Assembly: GCF_000143535.2 (NCBI RefSeq)
Contig: NC_037323.1
Span: 1,054,001 to 1,118,000 of the forward strand
Source: Botrytis cinerea B05.10
Taxonomy: Eukaryota; Ascomycota; Leotiomycetes; Helotiales; Sclerotiniaceae
Direction: 5' to 3'
Length of the DNA stretch: 64,000 nucleotides
In this document: positions 1 through 11,455 of the stretch, in pieces
Layout: each line of letters begins with the position of its first letter
Position numbering within the stretch: the stretch's first letter is position 1
The notes under the pieces: generated by a model
The model's database searches: none
What the model saw: the letters and a program-made list of their open reading frames with translations, nothing else
Told to the model about the DNA's origin: nothing
Program-made: the position numbers and the translations under genes

Positions 1-3000
1 TTTCGTTTTTTTTTTTATTTTTTTTTATTTTTTATTATTGTTAAGATCGTGCGAGTGTTTATTCATTGGTCACATTTGTTTATTTGGTAAGGACATGGCG
101 AAATGGGGGAAAGACAAAAGATACCTTTAAAAGGAGGATAGGGTTTGGATCGGTGGGAGATGGAAGAAGAAAAGCGTTCCCGTCTCTATTATTATTGACT
201 GTTCATTGTGTGCATTGTGTTCATATATGGTCGCTCACCATGATCGGCTTGGCTCAATTATGGTCATTTATCTTGCTCTCAGGGTTCTTTTTCGAGTCAG
301 TTACAGATATCCACCGAATATGGGAGAATTTTGTGAGATAAGTGTTGTACGGGACAAGGAAGCAAACTTACGAAGGCATGGAAGAATTCGGTTAATGAAA
401 GTAATACGCGTTGGAAGAAAAGGGGAATAAATCACCGATAACAAGCGCTTAGTGCTACAGGCCAAAAGATTACGGGGGAAATTGATGGGGAATGGCGAAT
501 ATGCGGTAAATGGAGGTAATAGATAGATACTCGAGTACTATCGCTGGTGTTGTTAGGGGTTGGATCGAATGGGCTCGCGCGTACATTGAGCTGGAAATGG
601 AGTGCACATTCTTTTAGGTTTGGGACAAGTGTGTTAGGGATCTTTAGGCGGGGGAGGAGGGAATTTACTTCGAAAGGAGAACTGGAGAAATGGAGATTAG
701 TAGGAAGTGGAAATATGTGTGGTTGTGTTATGTTCATCTTTTTCTCGTTATTTAAAAATACTTTCGTTGGTTCTGATTCTTAATTCGAGGCGAACGGGCA
801 AGACAAGACAAGAAGACGCAAAATGTGAGCAAAAATCGGGGGAGAATTAGTTTGTTAATATTTCCCTTTTATTTCTATTCTATCCTATATTTTCCATTTG
901 AATTTACAAATACGTTGAGGGAGACAAGAAAATCTGGTAAAAGACTTATGGCAGATGAGAGAGAAAATGTGGGCATCGTCTTTAGCTCGAGCTCACTTGC
1001 AAATGTTGTTTGACATTCAGAAGTTTTGGTTTTTTGGTGTGGTGTGGATTGTGACCAGAGTGTTTGTCGTACGATACTGATATCAATACGTTCAATGTTC
1101 AAGTTTTTCAAGTATTGCTTGATTGCTAACGCGCCATGTACGCGCTTCTTTGGGTGTTGGATACACCATACAGTACTGGATACTATCGGATAGTCACAGC
1201 AACAAGCTGATAGCAGTCAGACTTAATAATAATAATTATAATCATCATTCTAATACCATATCTCCTTCCAACTTTGGCCAATATCTCGACCAGATGAGAC
1301 CAATCTTCGACCCGCCCGGGCTCAACATTGATCAACTTGACCAATTTGAATATATTTCTGACTGTGTTTCCTGGTCACAGTCACCAATATCGACCCAAAG
1401 TATTTTCCCTGCTTATGCCATGATGCAGGGTGCCTTCCCAAGTGCCAAAGGAGAAGGAAACGAGAAGATCCTATCGCCTTGCCAATGGTACCCATACCAG
1501 ACTTTTGCATTTTTCGTTTTGATAGAGTAAAAGCAAGATTTCCGGGTGCAACTCACACGTCCTTCCTGAACCAATCACAGATGAACTGACCTTGTCACGG
1601 CATTGGGAATCTCAAAGATGCAATCTGCGCGGCGTAAGCAACCTCGTGCCACAAAAAGTGCAGTGAAGTAGAATTTTATGTTACACAAAAGGTATCACAA
1701 ATGTTACACAGCAGGAAATAGACCCCACCCACCCTGATGATTTGGGGTACGGTGAAGAATAAAGCGTTGTGCCTGGCTCCCTTACATTTCTCTGTTTCTG
1801 GGGGAGAAATCAGGGTCATGGCAGGGAAAGCTGAACGTTGAAGACCGGATGAGCACTGCATCTACTTGTACAGTTGATGTCTCAATTTTGAGGTTTCTCA
1901 GTACTAGCGAAGCACAGCAGATACCTAGGATGAACTTCATGTCATTGTACAGTACATGGTGCCGACATTATGATGACTTTGCCTCGCGCAGCAGCCAAGT
2001 TCTCAATCGCATTCACTGCTATCTGCTGTCCAAATCAATCACAATCGATTTTGTTGCTGGATGTCGATATGAGTTGGTGCCGTACTTAATGTTTGGATGC
2101 GCTTCGATCATCAATAGGAAAGTGATATATGATATCTTCAAGCTTCGAACTTCGAGCTTAAACTCCTACTCTATATATTACACTCAAGTGCTATCCTACA
2201 TCTGTAACTTGTCTACACCTCGTGGTAAATGAAGTCAGGCTCCCGAGATCTCCTCCCCGGGGAGCAATTCGGGAAGCCCACGAGCCGAGCCTTAAGTCCA
2301 TGAGATAGTATTTTTTTCGCCTTGGATCCAGAGCGTTCTTTTTGTGCTCATTCGTCTTGATAATCTCATCCTTTCCTTGTCACATAAGTCAATTGTGTTC
2401 ACCCAGCATGTGCGATATGCCATTATCTCATCTTCAGCAACTACGTGAAACGCAAAGAACCACAAGCTAGCCGAAGGTACCAGCGCTTGTATAACAGAGA
2501 GACGTCCGTCATCTCCACAATCAATGCAGACGAAGATGTACAGAAACCGAGATTTAAACAGCGATTGAAGAAGGTACGGACCGAAACGAAGCACGGAACG
2601 ATACCTACCCAACATAGTTTTGCTTGCAGGACGCAATGTGGTTTGTAACATCAGAGGGGAGAAAATTGGGGCAATTGAGCTTGAAATATCGATATGAAGT
2701 TTGTAGTGGCGCACGAGGCAAACTTTGTTGACATGAGGTAAATTGCATAAAATGACTTGTCAAAAAGCGCTTGCAGAAACGGTCAAAGGGATCTTTGCAG
2801 ATGATTATTTGTGTCCATGATGCAATGGTGACAGGGGAGGTGGAAGAGAGCCATGCAAGAAGAAGTAAAATTTAGGGAATAGCAACCTCCAGGTCGCAAA
2901 CGCATATTTCCATTTTTATATCACCCATGACCATGCTGCACATAAACCAGATTTCGTAATGAACGAGCAAAACACCGTGATTGAAGTTTGTAGTGTGGAC

Positions 3001-3169
3001 CTAATAGAGACCGATTAGAGGTTTCATGCCATCATGCCTCTATTTTCGTTCCCTAATTACACCAAAGCATGATACGATGGAGGATCGATGCAGATGCGTA
3101 CAAAGCACATAGCCAATCCCCAGGTCCAACAACACCAACCATTTCCCACCCCAAGATGAAGCGAGTGCT
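1..3169. other. Gene-free left end
   Basis: No convincing gene was found. The first 40 bases are T-rich. Open frames of up to about 140 codons exist on both strands (for example around 1123-1530 on + and 2292-2714 on -). They start at non-ATG codons or are short, show no recognisable domain, and have no partner exon joined by good splice sites. The right end, from about 2950, probably includes the 3' UTR of the neighbouring RPS24 gene, which is transcribed leftward. Confidence 0.5.
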
Positions 3170-3815
3170 CTACTCCTTCTTCTTCTTGGCACCCTTGACC
3201 TTCGCAGTACCTCTGAGTGTCTTTTGTCTGTTCTTGCGTTGCTTGCCTAAATTCCAGCACATGTCAGTATCAATTCGTAGGTAAAATCCACTTCCACCCA
3301 AGCAATTCCGCAAACCAAGACAAGGACTGTAACATACGTTGTTGTCTGCTGGCCTTCTCGATCTTGGTAGCAAATCCAACACGGACTAATCTGTAGTGGG
3401 GTTCGAATTTCTTCATTGCCTCTGGAGAATCGTAGACGAGGGCGAAACCGGTTGTCTTTCCACCACCGAATTGGGTGCGGAGACCGAAAACGTTGACTTG
3501 GTCTTGGCTAGCCTTGTAGAGTTCGGCGAGTTTGCCTCTGAGCTCATCCTTGGAGATGTTGGCACGGTTTGGGTGGAGGATGTCACTATATTAAGAAAAA
3601 TCCATCATCAGCCTTCCAATTCATGAACATCCATATCCCTCATTGTACCCCAAAGGCACTTAAACAGTGCTCCTTCAAAACTGTGATTGTTCGAAATAGG
3701 TGGCGGATTCGATGAAAATGATGTTGACTTACACGACCATTTGCTTTCGGCCGAGGAGAGGGTTGCGAATGAATTTGCGGGTTCGCAGCGTAACTGGGGC
3801 GTTATTGTCGGCCAT
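3170..3815 (-). CDS. RPS24: 40S ribosomal protein S24 (eS24)
   Basis: Structural protein of the small cytoplasmic ribosomal subunit. Three exons join in phase: 3733-3815, 3338-3585 and 3170-3246, giving 135 residues, the same as the yeast protein. The start [15 protein letters not shown], the central stretch with [14 protein letters not shown], and the lysine-rich C-terminus ending GAKKKKE are typical of eS24. Introns (3586-3732, 3247-3337) have GTAAGT and GTATGT donors and TAG acceptors. The start is the only ATG that opens the family N-terminus. It is divergent from the EFM3-like gene. Splicing within the first 30 codons and again near the C-terminus is common in fungal ribosomal protein genes. 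Confidence 0.97.
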
Positions 3816-4244
3816 TTTTGCGATTATCTAAGTCGATCAGCCTGTCTGCGATGTTTCGAGACAGTTGTCGTGATATAGATTGTCGATGGATGTCGCTGTC
3901 GTAGAAGGATTGCAAAAAAGTTCGAGTGGCTCTCAGATTCGGTAAGTCAAATTGCGCTAAGACTAGCCAAATTGATTAGTAAGCGTCGAAAATGTGCGAA
4001 GCAGTGGATCCGAAAGGTCAGAAACCCTAGGTTGATGCCTTAATATTATGGTGGAATAACTTACTCCGACTGTCCTTGAACATCCCAGGGTCTGCCATTC
4101 ATTATCAAAGAATTATTCATCCTCAAATGATCCAGTGATTGTCGTTGACTACAGTATTTCATCAAGTTGTGAAATATTCTGACGAATTTCGTTGTAGAAT
4201 TGAAATTAAATTCAAAGTCAATTTCAAAGAGACAGAAGTCAAAA
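3816..4244. promoter_or_regulatory. Shared promoter, RPS24 / EFM3-like
   Basis: A 429-bp divergent intergenic region between the start codons of RPS24 (leftward) and the methyltransferase gene (rightward). It contains one telomere-repeat-like element, AAACCCTAG, at about 4022-4030. Comparable TTAGGG-type boxes are known in some fungal ribosomal protein promoters (Tbf1-type sites). Its use here is inference from a single copy. Confidence 0.5.
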
Positions 4245-5524
4245 ATGCCTATTCTCTCCAGGGACCATCAATTGGACAGGTTTTGTCGTCAATATCTTCA
4301 ACTTCTACCAAGTCTCGAATACCCAGATGAAGAACATCTTCGAGATGATGCCTTCCAGGAAGCCATTTACTCAAGACTGTTTGAGGAGAATGCTTTGGAG
4401 TACCCTCCACCTCAGAGATATCAATTGAAAACTCTGAAAGAGCTCACCAAAAGAATCGAGAACAGTATTCACGATTGGGAAGAACAAGTAGGTATGCATA
4501 ATATGCACTTTCTTTAGTTTAATTCCTCTTTAAGACAAATATTTAGTACTTGTATTAGTGAGAATATATGCCATAAATCTCTTTAAGCTCTCGTCGTTTC
4601 TTATCCCCAATTTTCTGACAATGTCTTTCTTTTCTCCAGGGAATATCAGATAATCTCATGAGCCAGCTTTCCATTCTCCTCTCTACTCCTATTCCTTCAG
4701 AAGCCACAGCTGCTCAGCAGCAATCCTATGTGACTTATACCCTCTCCTCTCTTCCTCCTATTTCTTCTACCTCTACATCACTAGCTTCGCAAACTCCAAC
4801 AATAACTATCCTCGAATCTGCATCCCTTTTGTCCGGCTCCGGAACCACAGGTCTTCGGACATGGGAGGCCGCTCTCCATCTTTCGACTTACATCTCTCTC
4901 AATCCTCAGCTTATCTCCAATAAAACGATATTGGAGCTTGGCTGTGGCACTGGTTTTATATCAATCCTTTGCGCTAAGCATCTTTCCGCAAAGCACGTCC
5001 TGGCTACCGATGGAAGCCCTGAAACATTGACTTTGATGAACACAAGCCTGTTTCTCAACAACCTAACAGATACCATTACTCCTACGCTGTCTCAAGATAC
5101 GACCTCCAAAACAAGCATGTGTGAGCTTACCTGGGGTCACATGCTTCCAACTGGGGAGTTTGAGACATTTCCTGAGTTCCTATCATCGAAATGCCCACCA
5201 TCCAACCCGACGCCAACCAACGAATCAAGCCAGACCCCATTGGATCTAATTCTTGCTGCAGATGTGATTTACTCCCCCGTTGTAATTCCTTCTTTAATTG
5301 CAACACTTGAAGACCTCTTTGATTTGTACCCACAAGTTGAAGTTCTAATCTCAAGTACGGTACGTAACGCCGAGACGTATGCAATATTTGTAGAGATGTG
5401 TAAAAATAAACAGTGGCAAATGGAAAGGGCAGGGTTTGAAGTGGCGGAAAGAAGTGCACAGGAAGGGCCGTGGTACGGAGAGTTGGGGGAGGGAATTGAG
5501 ATTCTTTGGATTCGGAAAACTTAA
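4245..5524 (+). CDS. EFM3: EFM3/FAM86-type protein-lysine N-methyltransferase
   Basis: Predicted SAM-dependent methyltransferase of the FAM86 family; the yeast member Efm3 and human EEF2KMT methylate a lysine of elongation factor 2. Two exons, 4245-4487 and 4640-5524, give 375 residues. The intron (4488-4639) has a GTAGGT donor and a TCCAG acceptor and is phase 0. Residues 1-85 form the FAM86 N-terminal helical region. The seven-beta-strand methyltransferase fold follows, with motif I (ILELGCGTGF) near residue 178 and the family motif LAADVIYSP near residue 284. The ATG at 4245 was chosen because it opens the N-terminal module; starting at the ATG at 4658 would lose it. It is cytosolic and divergent from RPS24, so two translation-related genes share a promoter. 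The exact substrate is inferred from the family. Confidence 0.87.
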
Positions 5525-6525
5525 TATGGGAGTTGAAAGGGAGGAAATCTGGTACGACTAGACAGCTGCAATACTACTTTGTAAATGAAAGCTTAGCAAT
5601 TGAAAGCAAAGCCATCCGTTTCTCCCCCCAACAGGTCTCTTGGATGATAGCTTAACCTGGATGCTTGATTCAAGGGAAATAGTAAGGCTGGCTGTATATG
5701 AGAGGCTTTTTCCAATTTCATTAACTTCCATGATAGCTAAGTTGTTAGAATTTCCAGCCATACAACAAAGGTCGCGATTTTGGAAAGGTCCGGGTTGGTT
5801 TGGTGGTATTCACTAACGCGATTCGTTGTCATGTCAGTCGACAAGCACGAAAGACAAAAGAGATTGAAAACATTTCAAAAGCTCTTTCCGGATTGTGCTA
5901 GTCGATACAGAGCTTTTATCTTAGGTATATATCACAGATGAGCAATTGACACACAGTGATGTAAGTAGGTAAGCTTGCGGTCAAGATACACATTGAATGA
6001 CGCTAATAGGATGGATTCGAATGAAGTCGATTGTTGTTATAAGTAAAGTACAGGCTCCTGAACACAGGAGACTGACATTGTTGTGTAAGGCCCTATGGCC
6101 GCATAGATTGATGATTTTTCTCATTTCTTCATTTCCGAGATCCATAAACACCGCATTGATGGCTTCTTTCTCGTTAGGGACCTTTGCAATCTTCCCTTCC
6201 TCCTCAAAATCCCATCCTCGAACTATTAAGATGCATGGCGAATCATCGCCGTGGCATTAGTCAGCATGCTCCTGCACTCTTTCGAATATGAGAGTCTTCG
6301 AAGGTAGTTCATATGGCCAACTATATACTATGTCCTTTGACTTTCCACATCCATGGACACAAATGTAGAAGAAGCATATCTTCATTCGATGGGAACTCTT
6401 GTCGATGAAAAGTATCGCTGTTTCGGGGCAGGTCCTCACGTCTTTGATAGTTTGGCTAATTTGGCTCAGTAGGATTTGTCCGAGTTTGCCCTAATAACCT
6501 CTCGTGAATGTGAGTTTTGTTTTAT
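5525..6525. other. Convergent intergenic spacer
   Basis: About 1 kb between the 3' ends of the methyltransferase gene and the leftward gene ending at 6526. It presumably holds both 3' UTRs. Short open frames (for example 5997-6260 on +) have no recognisable product. No repeat or RNA gene seen. Confidence 0.5.
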
Positions 6526-7367
6526 TCATGAATCGTTGTGCCCGATTCCAATGTTGGGACCACTTTCTAGCCTTTCGCCGAGCTCCATCATTGTTGCCTC
6601 ATAAACTCTGGCAATGTCCATGGCGAGCTCATCATTATCGTATTCTGAGTCGTCCTCGTCTAGATTCATACCTTCGGGCTCATTGTTGACATCATCCTCG
6701 ACACCACTCTCAGGTTCGGGCTCTGGTTCAGCTTCCTTACTCATGACGTCTACGATCATCACTCTTGTATCTTCGACTATACTTCTGCATCTAACCATAT
6801 CAGTCTGGCTCATCCCCGCTCTCCTACCCGCTAGAAATCCCGGTAAAGTCTCTCCAGTGATCGAGTCTTCTCCTCTCAGTAAGCTAGCAAATGCATGATC
6901 CAGTTTTCTCAAAACAGCAAAGGTTGCAACCGGTGCTGGAGGGAATTTGGTGGGATATGTAGTCATTACCAGAGCCACATTTAGCAAATACGGAATTTGC
7001 AAATTCGCTATTCCAGTCAGTCTAAGATTTCGAGGATCATATTCAAGTGAAGGTACGTACGTGTACTTGAGAGCCATAGCACATCTATTATCTCGGAAAG
7101 GTCCTTAGCTACCTCCTTCATACTTACATAGCCAACTACCGAATCTCCTTCTTCGGGCTCCTCAAATTTTCTAGTGTATCGTCTCGAGATGTGAAGTAGT
7201 CTGTTTTCAACATAGCGCCTTGCAGCTTGCTCTTTTGCTGATCCGGCACGAAGAGGTTTCGCACGTGGCTGTGGTAAATTGGATGAGGTGGAGCTGACCG
7301 AAGTAGTGCTTGGGGAGGGGGAGGGAAGAGCATCTGGAAAGAACCCTCCTGATTCTGAAAGATCCAT
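6526..7367 (-). CDS. Conserved-looking protein of unknown function, acidic C-terminus
   Basis: I do not recognise a named family. Two exons, 7061-7367 and 6526-7007, join at a phase-1 intron of 53 nt (7008-7060) with a GTACGT donor, a CTGAC branch point and a TAG acceptor. The product has 262 residues. Residues 1-40 are Ser/Pro-rich and probably disordered. Residues 45-175 look like a folded, mostly helical region; the join creates a smooth stretch reading WLSSTPNLQIPYLLNVAL, which supports the splice. The region from about 185 to 240 is strongly acidic (EPEPEPE, then DEDDSEYDNDE). No signal peptide or membrane segment is visible. The gene is divergent from the CTNNBL1-like gene. The two open frames overlap in different phases when unspliced, so a naive call would split the gene. 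Confidence 0.75.
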
Positions 7368-7889
7368 GTCTATTGAACTGATTCGGTGAATCCCAGTTTA
7401 CCAAACGAGTTAGGTATATCAAAAGGCAATTCTATAAATGTATGGCCAATCCAAGAATTTCGAGCCAAAACTGGGTATTTTTTAGTGGTAAGAGTTTAAG
7501 ATCAGAAATTAGATAACTAATCACCCACATTCGTTTTAACTTGGAAAAGTTATTCCCCGCGGTGGATAAGGTGAAAATGCAACAAAGGTCATTATAAGCA
7601 GTATCAAGGTCAAAAGGATGACGTGAAGTCCAGTCAGCCTTATGAAAAAAGCAATGACTAAGCAAGGCCTAGGTTAAGCTCAAGGAGCTCCAAAACTTAT
7701 AAGTTCTCAATTGAATGAGTTAAACAAACCATAAATTTCAATGACAATTCCACAATAACTCCATCGAACCCTATCACGTCCAATCCTTCGAGAATCGTAT
7801 CTTACACACGCCTGCGATCCTTACCGTATCACAATCGCAGGGACAAACACCCACAAACGTGCAGCCTCGAGCTGAGCTCATCCGTTACA
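7368..7889. promoter_or_regulatory. Divergent promoter region
   Basis: A 522-bp space between two divergent start codons: the unknown protein leftward and the CTNNBL1-like protein rightward. It presumably holds both promoters. The last 120 bases before 7890 are C/A-rich and G-poor, as is usual near fungal transcription starts. No specific factor site is claimed. Confidence 0.5.
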
Positions 7890-9767
7890 ATGTCAAGCAT
7901 TGATGATTTGTTCAAGGTGCGCATATATTGTCCTAGGCCCATGTTGTCCCGTCTAACTTTCCGTAGAAGCCAGCTTTACCCAGCCATAAGCGCAAATCAG
8001 AGCCTACTCGAGATCCAAGTTAGCAACCCTCCTCTTTCGTACCCCAACTCATTGCTAAGCAATCCATTAGATGAAATCTACAAATCCGCGAAATTGTCCT
8101 CGAACGGCCATGCGAAGAGCAATGGCAAACAACCGGCAGTAGAAGAGGATGATGATGTAGAAGCTGGACCTTCCGCTCCGCCTGATGACGACGAAGAAGA
8201 CTATGGACCAGATATTCCGGACGATGAAGAGGGTCGATTTTTCGGTGGTGGCATCACGAAAGATGAATCTGAAATATTAGATTATATGGATGGACAAGAA
8301 GGCGCAGAGATTGTTCCTGAGAAAATCGATTCGGCGTGGTTGCGAAAGATGGCCCTGAACTTTGAGAAGAAGATCACGAAGAACGCGGAATTGAGAGCTA
8401 AATTTGAAAGCGATCCACAGAAGTTTATGGGGAGCGAAGCGGACCTGGATGCAGACATCAAAGCTCTTAGTATTCTATCAGAGCACCCTGAATTATATGG
8501 AGAATTTGCGAGGCTAGGTTGCGTTGGAAGCTTGGTTGGGTTACTGGCGCACGAAAATACAGACATTGCGATTGGTGCCGTGGAGATTATCAGCGAACTT
8601 ACGGACGAAGACGTGGAGGCCGAACAAGAACAGTGGAATCAAATTGTGGATGCTATGATCGAGGCAGATTTATTAGATCTGTTGGTTTCGAATTTTGCGA
8701 GGTTCAATGAAAGCAATGAGTCGGATAGGAGTGGTGTATACCATGCATTGTCTGTGTTGGAAAATTTGGCATCGAGAATAACGCTTGCAGAAAAGATTGG
8801 CCAGGAGACAAACATACTAAATTGGTTACTGAATCGAATACCGAAAAAAGAGTCGCCAGTGAGCCAGAACAAGCAATACTCGGCAGAAGTCATGGCAATT
8901 CTCCTTCAATCATCTTCACTGAATCGACGGAAGCTTTGCGAACTAGACGGTGTCGATCTCCTACTTCAAATATTGGCAGCCTACAGAAAACGCGACCCTA
9001 TCAAAGGAACCGAAGAAGAAGAATTCGTGGAAAATGTGTTCGACTCTTTAACCTGCTGTGTTGATGAACCAGAAGGAAAACAAAAGTTTGTTGAAGCAGA
9101 AGGCGTCGAACTCTGTTTAATTATGGTCAAAGAGGGCAAAATGAGTAAATCACGCGCACTCAGGCTATTAGATCATGCATTGGGAGGACAATCTGGCGCA
9201 GAAGTTTGTGAAAAGCTAGTAGAGGCAGCGGGTCTCAAAGTAGTATTCGGAATGTTCATGAAGAAAATTGACGGTCAAACCATCGAACATTCACTAGGGA
9301 TATTCTCAAGTCTACTGCGTCTTCTGCCTGCTAATCAAGCTGGTCGGATTCGTACGCTTGCAAAGTTCGTTGAGAAAGACTATGAAAAGATAGGCAAGCT
9401 TGTGAAACTTCGTCGAGACTATGCAGCGCGGGTATCAGCTGTAGATACGGAAATTCGCAAAGAACAAACGCGACTTGGCGCGGAAGAAAGAGAAGAGATG
9501 GCGGACGAATGGTTGTCGAGGAGGATGGATGTGGGATTATTTTGTTTGCAGACTGTTGATGTTATTTTGGCATGGTTAGTGGCGGAGGATGCAGGAGCGG
9601 AAAAAAAGATTCGGGAACTATTAGCGGAGAGAGATGAGGGGTTAGATTTATTGAAGGAGACGATACAAGAGCAGCTAGATACCCTAGTAGGAGCAGATGA
9701 AGAGGGAGACGGCGAGGAGAAATTGGTGAAGGATATGCTGGGAACGTTGGTGGAATTTTTGACTTGA
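7890..9767 (+). CDS. CTNNBL1: Beta-catenin-like protein 1 (CTNNBL1/NAP) homologue
   Basis: ARM-repeat protein. In animals CTNNBL1 associates with the Prp19/CDC5L spliceosomal complex and acts in the nucleus. Three exons, 7890-7916, 7967-8018 and 8071-9767, give 591 residues. Both introns are tiny (50 and 52 nt) with CTAAC/CTAAG branch-like sequences. The joined N-terminus reads MSSIDDLFKKPALPSHKRK, then TRDPNEIYKSAKL, matching the family and containing a basic NLS-like KRKSE stretch. The unspliced frame is also open but gives an unfamily-like N-terminus, so intron 2 was taken to end at the TTAG at 8067-8070, which restores the phase. Residues about 50-95 are Asp/Glu-rich. Helical ARM-like repeats fill about 120-560. 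Confidence 0.93.
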   Translation: MSSIDDLFKVRIYCPRPMLSRLTFRRSQLYPAISANQSLLEIQVSNPPLSYPNSLLSNPLDEIYKSAKLSSNGHAKSNGKQPAVEEDDDVEAGPSAPPDDDEEDYGPDIPDDEEGRFFGGGITKDESEILDYMDGQEGAEIVPEKIDSAWLRKMALNFEKKITKNAELRAKFESDPQKFMGSEADLDADIKALSILSEHPELYGEFARLGCVGSLVGLLAHENTDIAIGAVEIISELTDEDVEAEQEQWNQIVDAMIEADLLDLLVSNFARFNESNESDRSGVYHALSVLENLASRITLAEKIGQETNILNWLLNRIPKKESPVSQNKQYSAEVMAILLQSSSLNRRKLCELDGVDLLLQILAAYRKRDPIKGTEEEEFVENVFDSLTCCVDEPEGKQKFVEAEGVELCLIMVKEGKMSKSRALRLLDHALGGQSGAEVCEKLVEAAGLKVVFGMFMKKIDGQTIEHSLGIFSSLLRLLPANQAGRIRTLAKFVEKDYEKIGKLVKLRRDYAARVSAVDTEIRKEQTRLGAEEREEMADEWLSRRMDVGLFCLQTVDVILAWLVAEDAGAEKKIRELLAERDEGLDLLKETIQEQLDTLVGADEEGDGEEKLVKDMLGTLVEFLT

Positions 9768-10700
9768 TGTAAATTATCAAATCTTTTCCAATGTGAAAAT
9801 TGGGAGAGGGATGAGAGGGATACCGAAGGTATAGAAACCGAACACTTAATTGTAAAAAACTAAAAACTGAAAAAATCGAAAATTTAATAAATTGGTTGAA
9901 GCATTTACAATTGTACTATTCCCTTTTATCATATTCCAAACGTTCACTATCATGCCCCCTAAAAGTCGATCTTCGAGATAGAGCTTCGCTAAAGATATGG
10001 AGATTGGAGATTTTCATATTTCTAAAGCTGTTGAAGTTCGACATTCTACCGCATGATATGCTACCTACAAAACCTATAGAACCAACGTAGACAATTGCGA
10101 AAATTTACTTCATGTCTGTTTTCTGGGTATATGTATATATATATCCCCATTCTGATCAATTGATCTACCTATCACTCAATCATGAATCTCGGCTCTCCGC
10201 TTCATAAATATACACACACATATATACACATACACACACGTATATAAATACACTCCCCCCTTTCCCTCCCTTCTACGAGTACTTAATTTTGATTAGTATT
10301 ATCAAATTCCCCATCTCACACCAAAGATACAAATGAAGAGATCTCAGGAAAGAGGGGATGATAGAAAATTAATTAATAAATCACAATCAATGTACACATC
10401 CAGAACGGACTATTAGAGAGAGATCCCATGAAAATTACCTATCTAGTACCTACGAGACAGGAAATTAAGCATCCAATTCTATATATACACAACATTACAT
10501 CTTGGACTTTTCTGTCCTATACCGTACTGTAGTATCTATACATCCTGTACGATATGTATGTACTTCGTGCTTTAGCCACACTAAATTAGCTAAACCACTT
10601 CCATCCATCTCTCCACCCACCCAACCACCCATTTAGCCTCTATTTCATATCACTACACAGCCATCCTCCTCTATCAAAAGAGACTAGCATCTTCCTCCTC
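9768..10700. other. Spacer with AT/CA-rich low complexity
   Basis: No gene seen. The first part is the presumed 3' UTR of the CTNNBL1-like gene. At 10125-10250 there is AT-rich and CA-rich simple sequence (TATATA and ACACAC runs). The rest is A/T-rich with many short pyrimidine tracts. Confidence 0.5.
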
Positions 10701-10787
10701 GGCCTGATAGTTCAGTGGTAGAATTCTTGCTTTGGGTTATCCAATCTAAATTGTAAGAGGTCTCCGGTTCGATCCCGGATTAGGCCC
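10701..10787 (+). tRNA. tRNA-Pro (anticodon UGG) with a 15-nt intron
   Basis: The cloverleaf can be folded by hand. The acceptor stem is GGCCTGA pairing with TTAGGCC (one G-T pair). The D-arm is TAGTTCAGTGGTAGAAT. The anticodon stem is CTTGC pairing with GTAAG, and the loop holds TGG at 10733-10735. The T-arm is TCCGG-TTCGATC-CCGGA. An intron at 10737-10751 lies directly after position 37, the canonical place for nuclear tRNA introns. The mature length is 72 nt before CCA addition. The internal A box (TAGTTCAGTGG) and B box (GGTTCGATCC) are intact, and a TTTT run follows at about 10794, a probable RNA polymerase III terminator. Confidence 0.95.
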
Positions 10788-11455
10788 ATCTATTTTGTTG
10801 TTTATTTATTTTGCTTCGTTTTGTTATGAGATAAGATAGATAGACATCTTCATAGAAGCTTCTCCACTCACGATTGGGGGACTAGATGATTGCACGAGAG
10901 GGAGAGGTGAGCAGTCTACTCTGTGTCTAAAATTTGAAGAACAAGTGGAGAGATTCTAAAAGTCAGACAGAAAGTGGGGATTTGATTCACTGCGTGGTGG
11001 GGTTGAGAATCTGAGATGTGGATCTACTTGGGCATTCACTTGGCGAGCTTGGTTGGCGTGTTCGGTTAGAAAATTTAGGGCTAGGGAGAGAGGGAGGGAG
11101 GGGAAAGGGGAAAAGGTGGATGTTCCTCATTGGCTCAAACATTTGTATTGTACTGTCTGTCGTGAGACATACATGCGTACATCCATTATATAGTTCACAA
11201 GACCTCTCAAGACGACAAGGACGTGGTGATGTATTTTTTTTTTTTTTTTTTCAAAAGTAATCTATCTCAAAGGTGAGATGCACTTAAATTCGATATGCTA
11301 TTGTTGCATTCATTATCATTTAATCGGTATACATGGAGGGTGAGATTTTCGCCCAATCATTCGCTATGTTACACCCAAAAGAGCCTCCATCCCGCTGAAG
11401 TGATATCACAAAACGCCAATACCCCGCCAAATTTCATTTAATTCTTAGCAAAAAT
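10788..11455. other. Spacer between tRNA and NFS1 3' end
   Basis: No gene seen. It contains a T homopolymer of about 18-19 bases at 11232-11251 and purine-rich stretches around 11080-11120 (GGGAGAGAGGGAGGG). Presumed downstream region of NFS1, which is transcribed leftward. Confidence 0.5.

Noticed and set aside
1123..1530. Plus-strand frame with an Asn/His run
   Set aside because: Starts at TTG, no domain, no partner exon; the Asn run comes from an AAT-rich repeat.
2292..2714. Minus-strand frame of 140 codons
   Set aside because: GTG start, no recognisable family, and no supporting splice sites or neighbours.
4658..5524. Methyltransferase starting at the ATG at 4658 as a single exon
   Set aside because: It would lack the FAM86 N-terminal domain encoded by the upstream exon, which joins in phase.
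7890..8070. Intronless start of the CTNNBL1-like gene (frame is open throughout)
   Set aside because: The unspliced N-terminus is unlike the family. Removing two 50-52-nt introns yields the conserved KKPALPSHKRK and DPNEIYKSAKL segments in phase.
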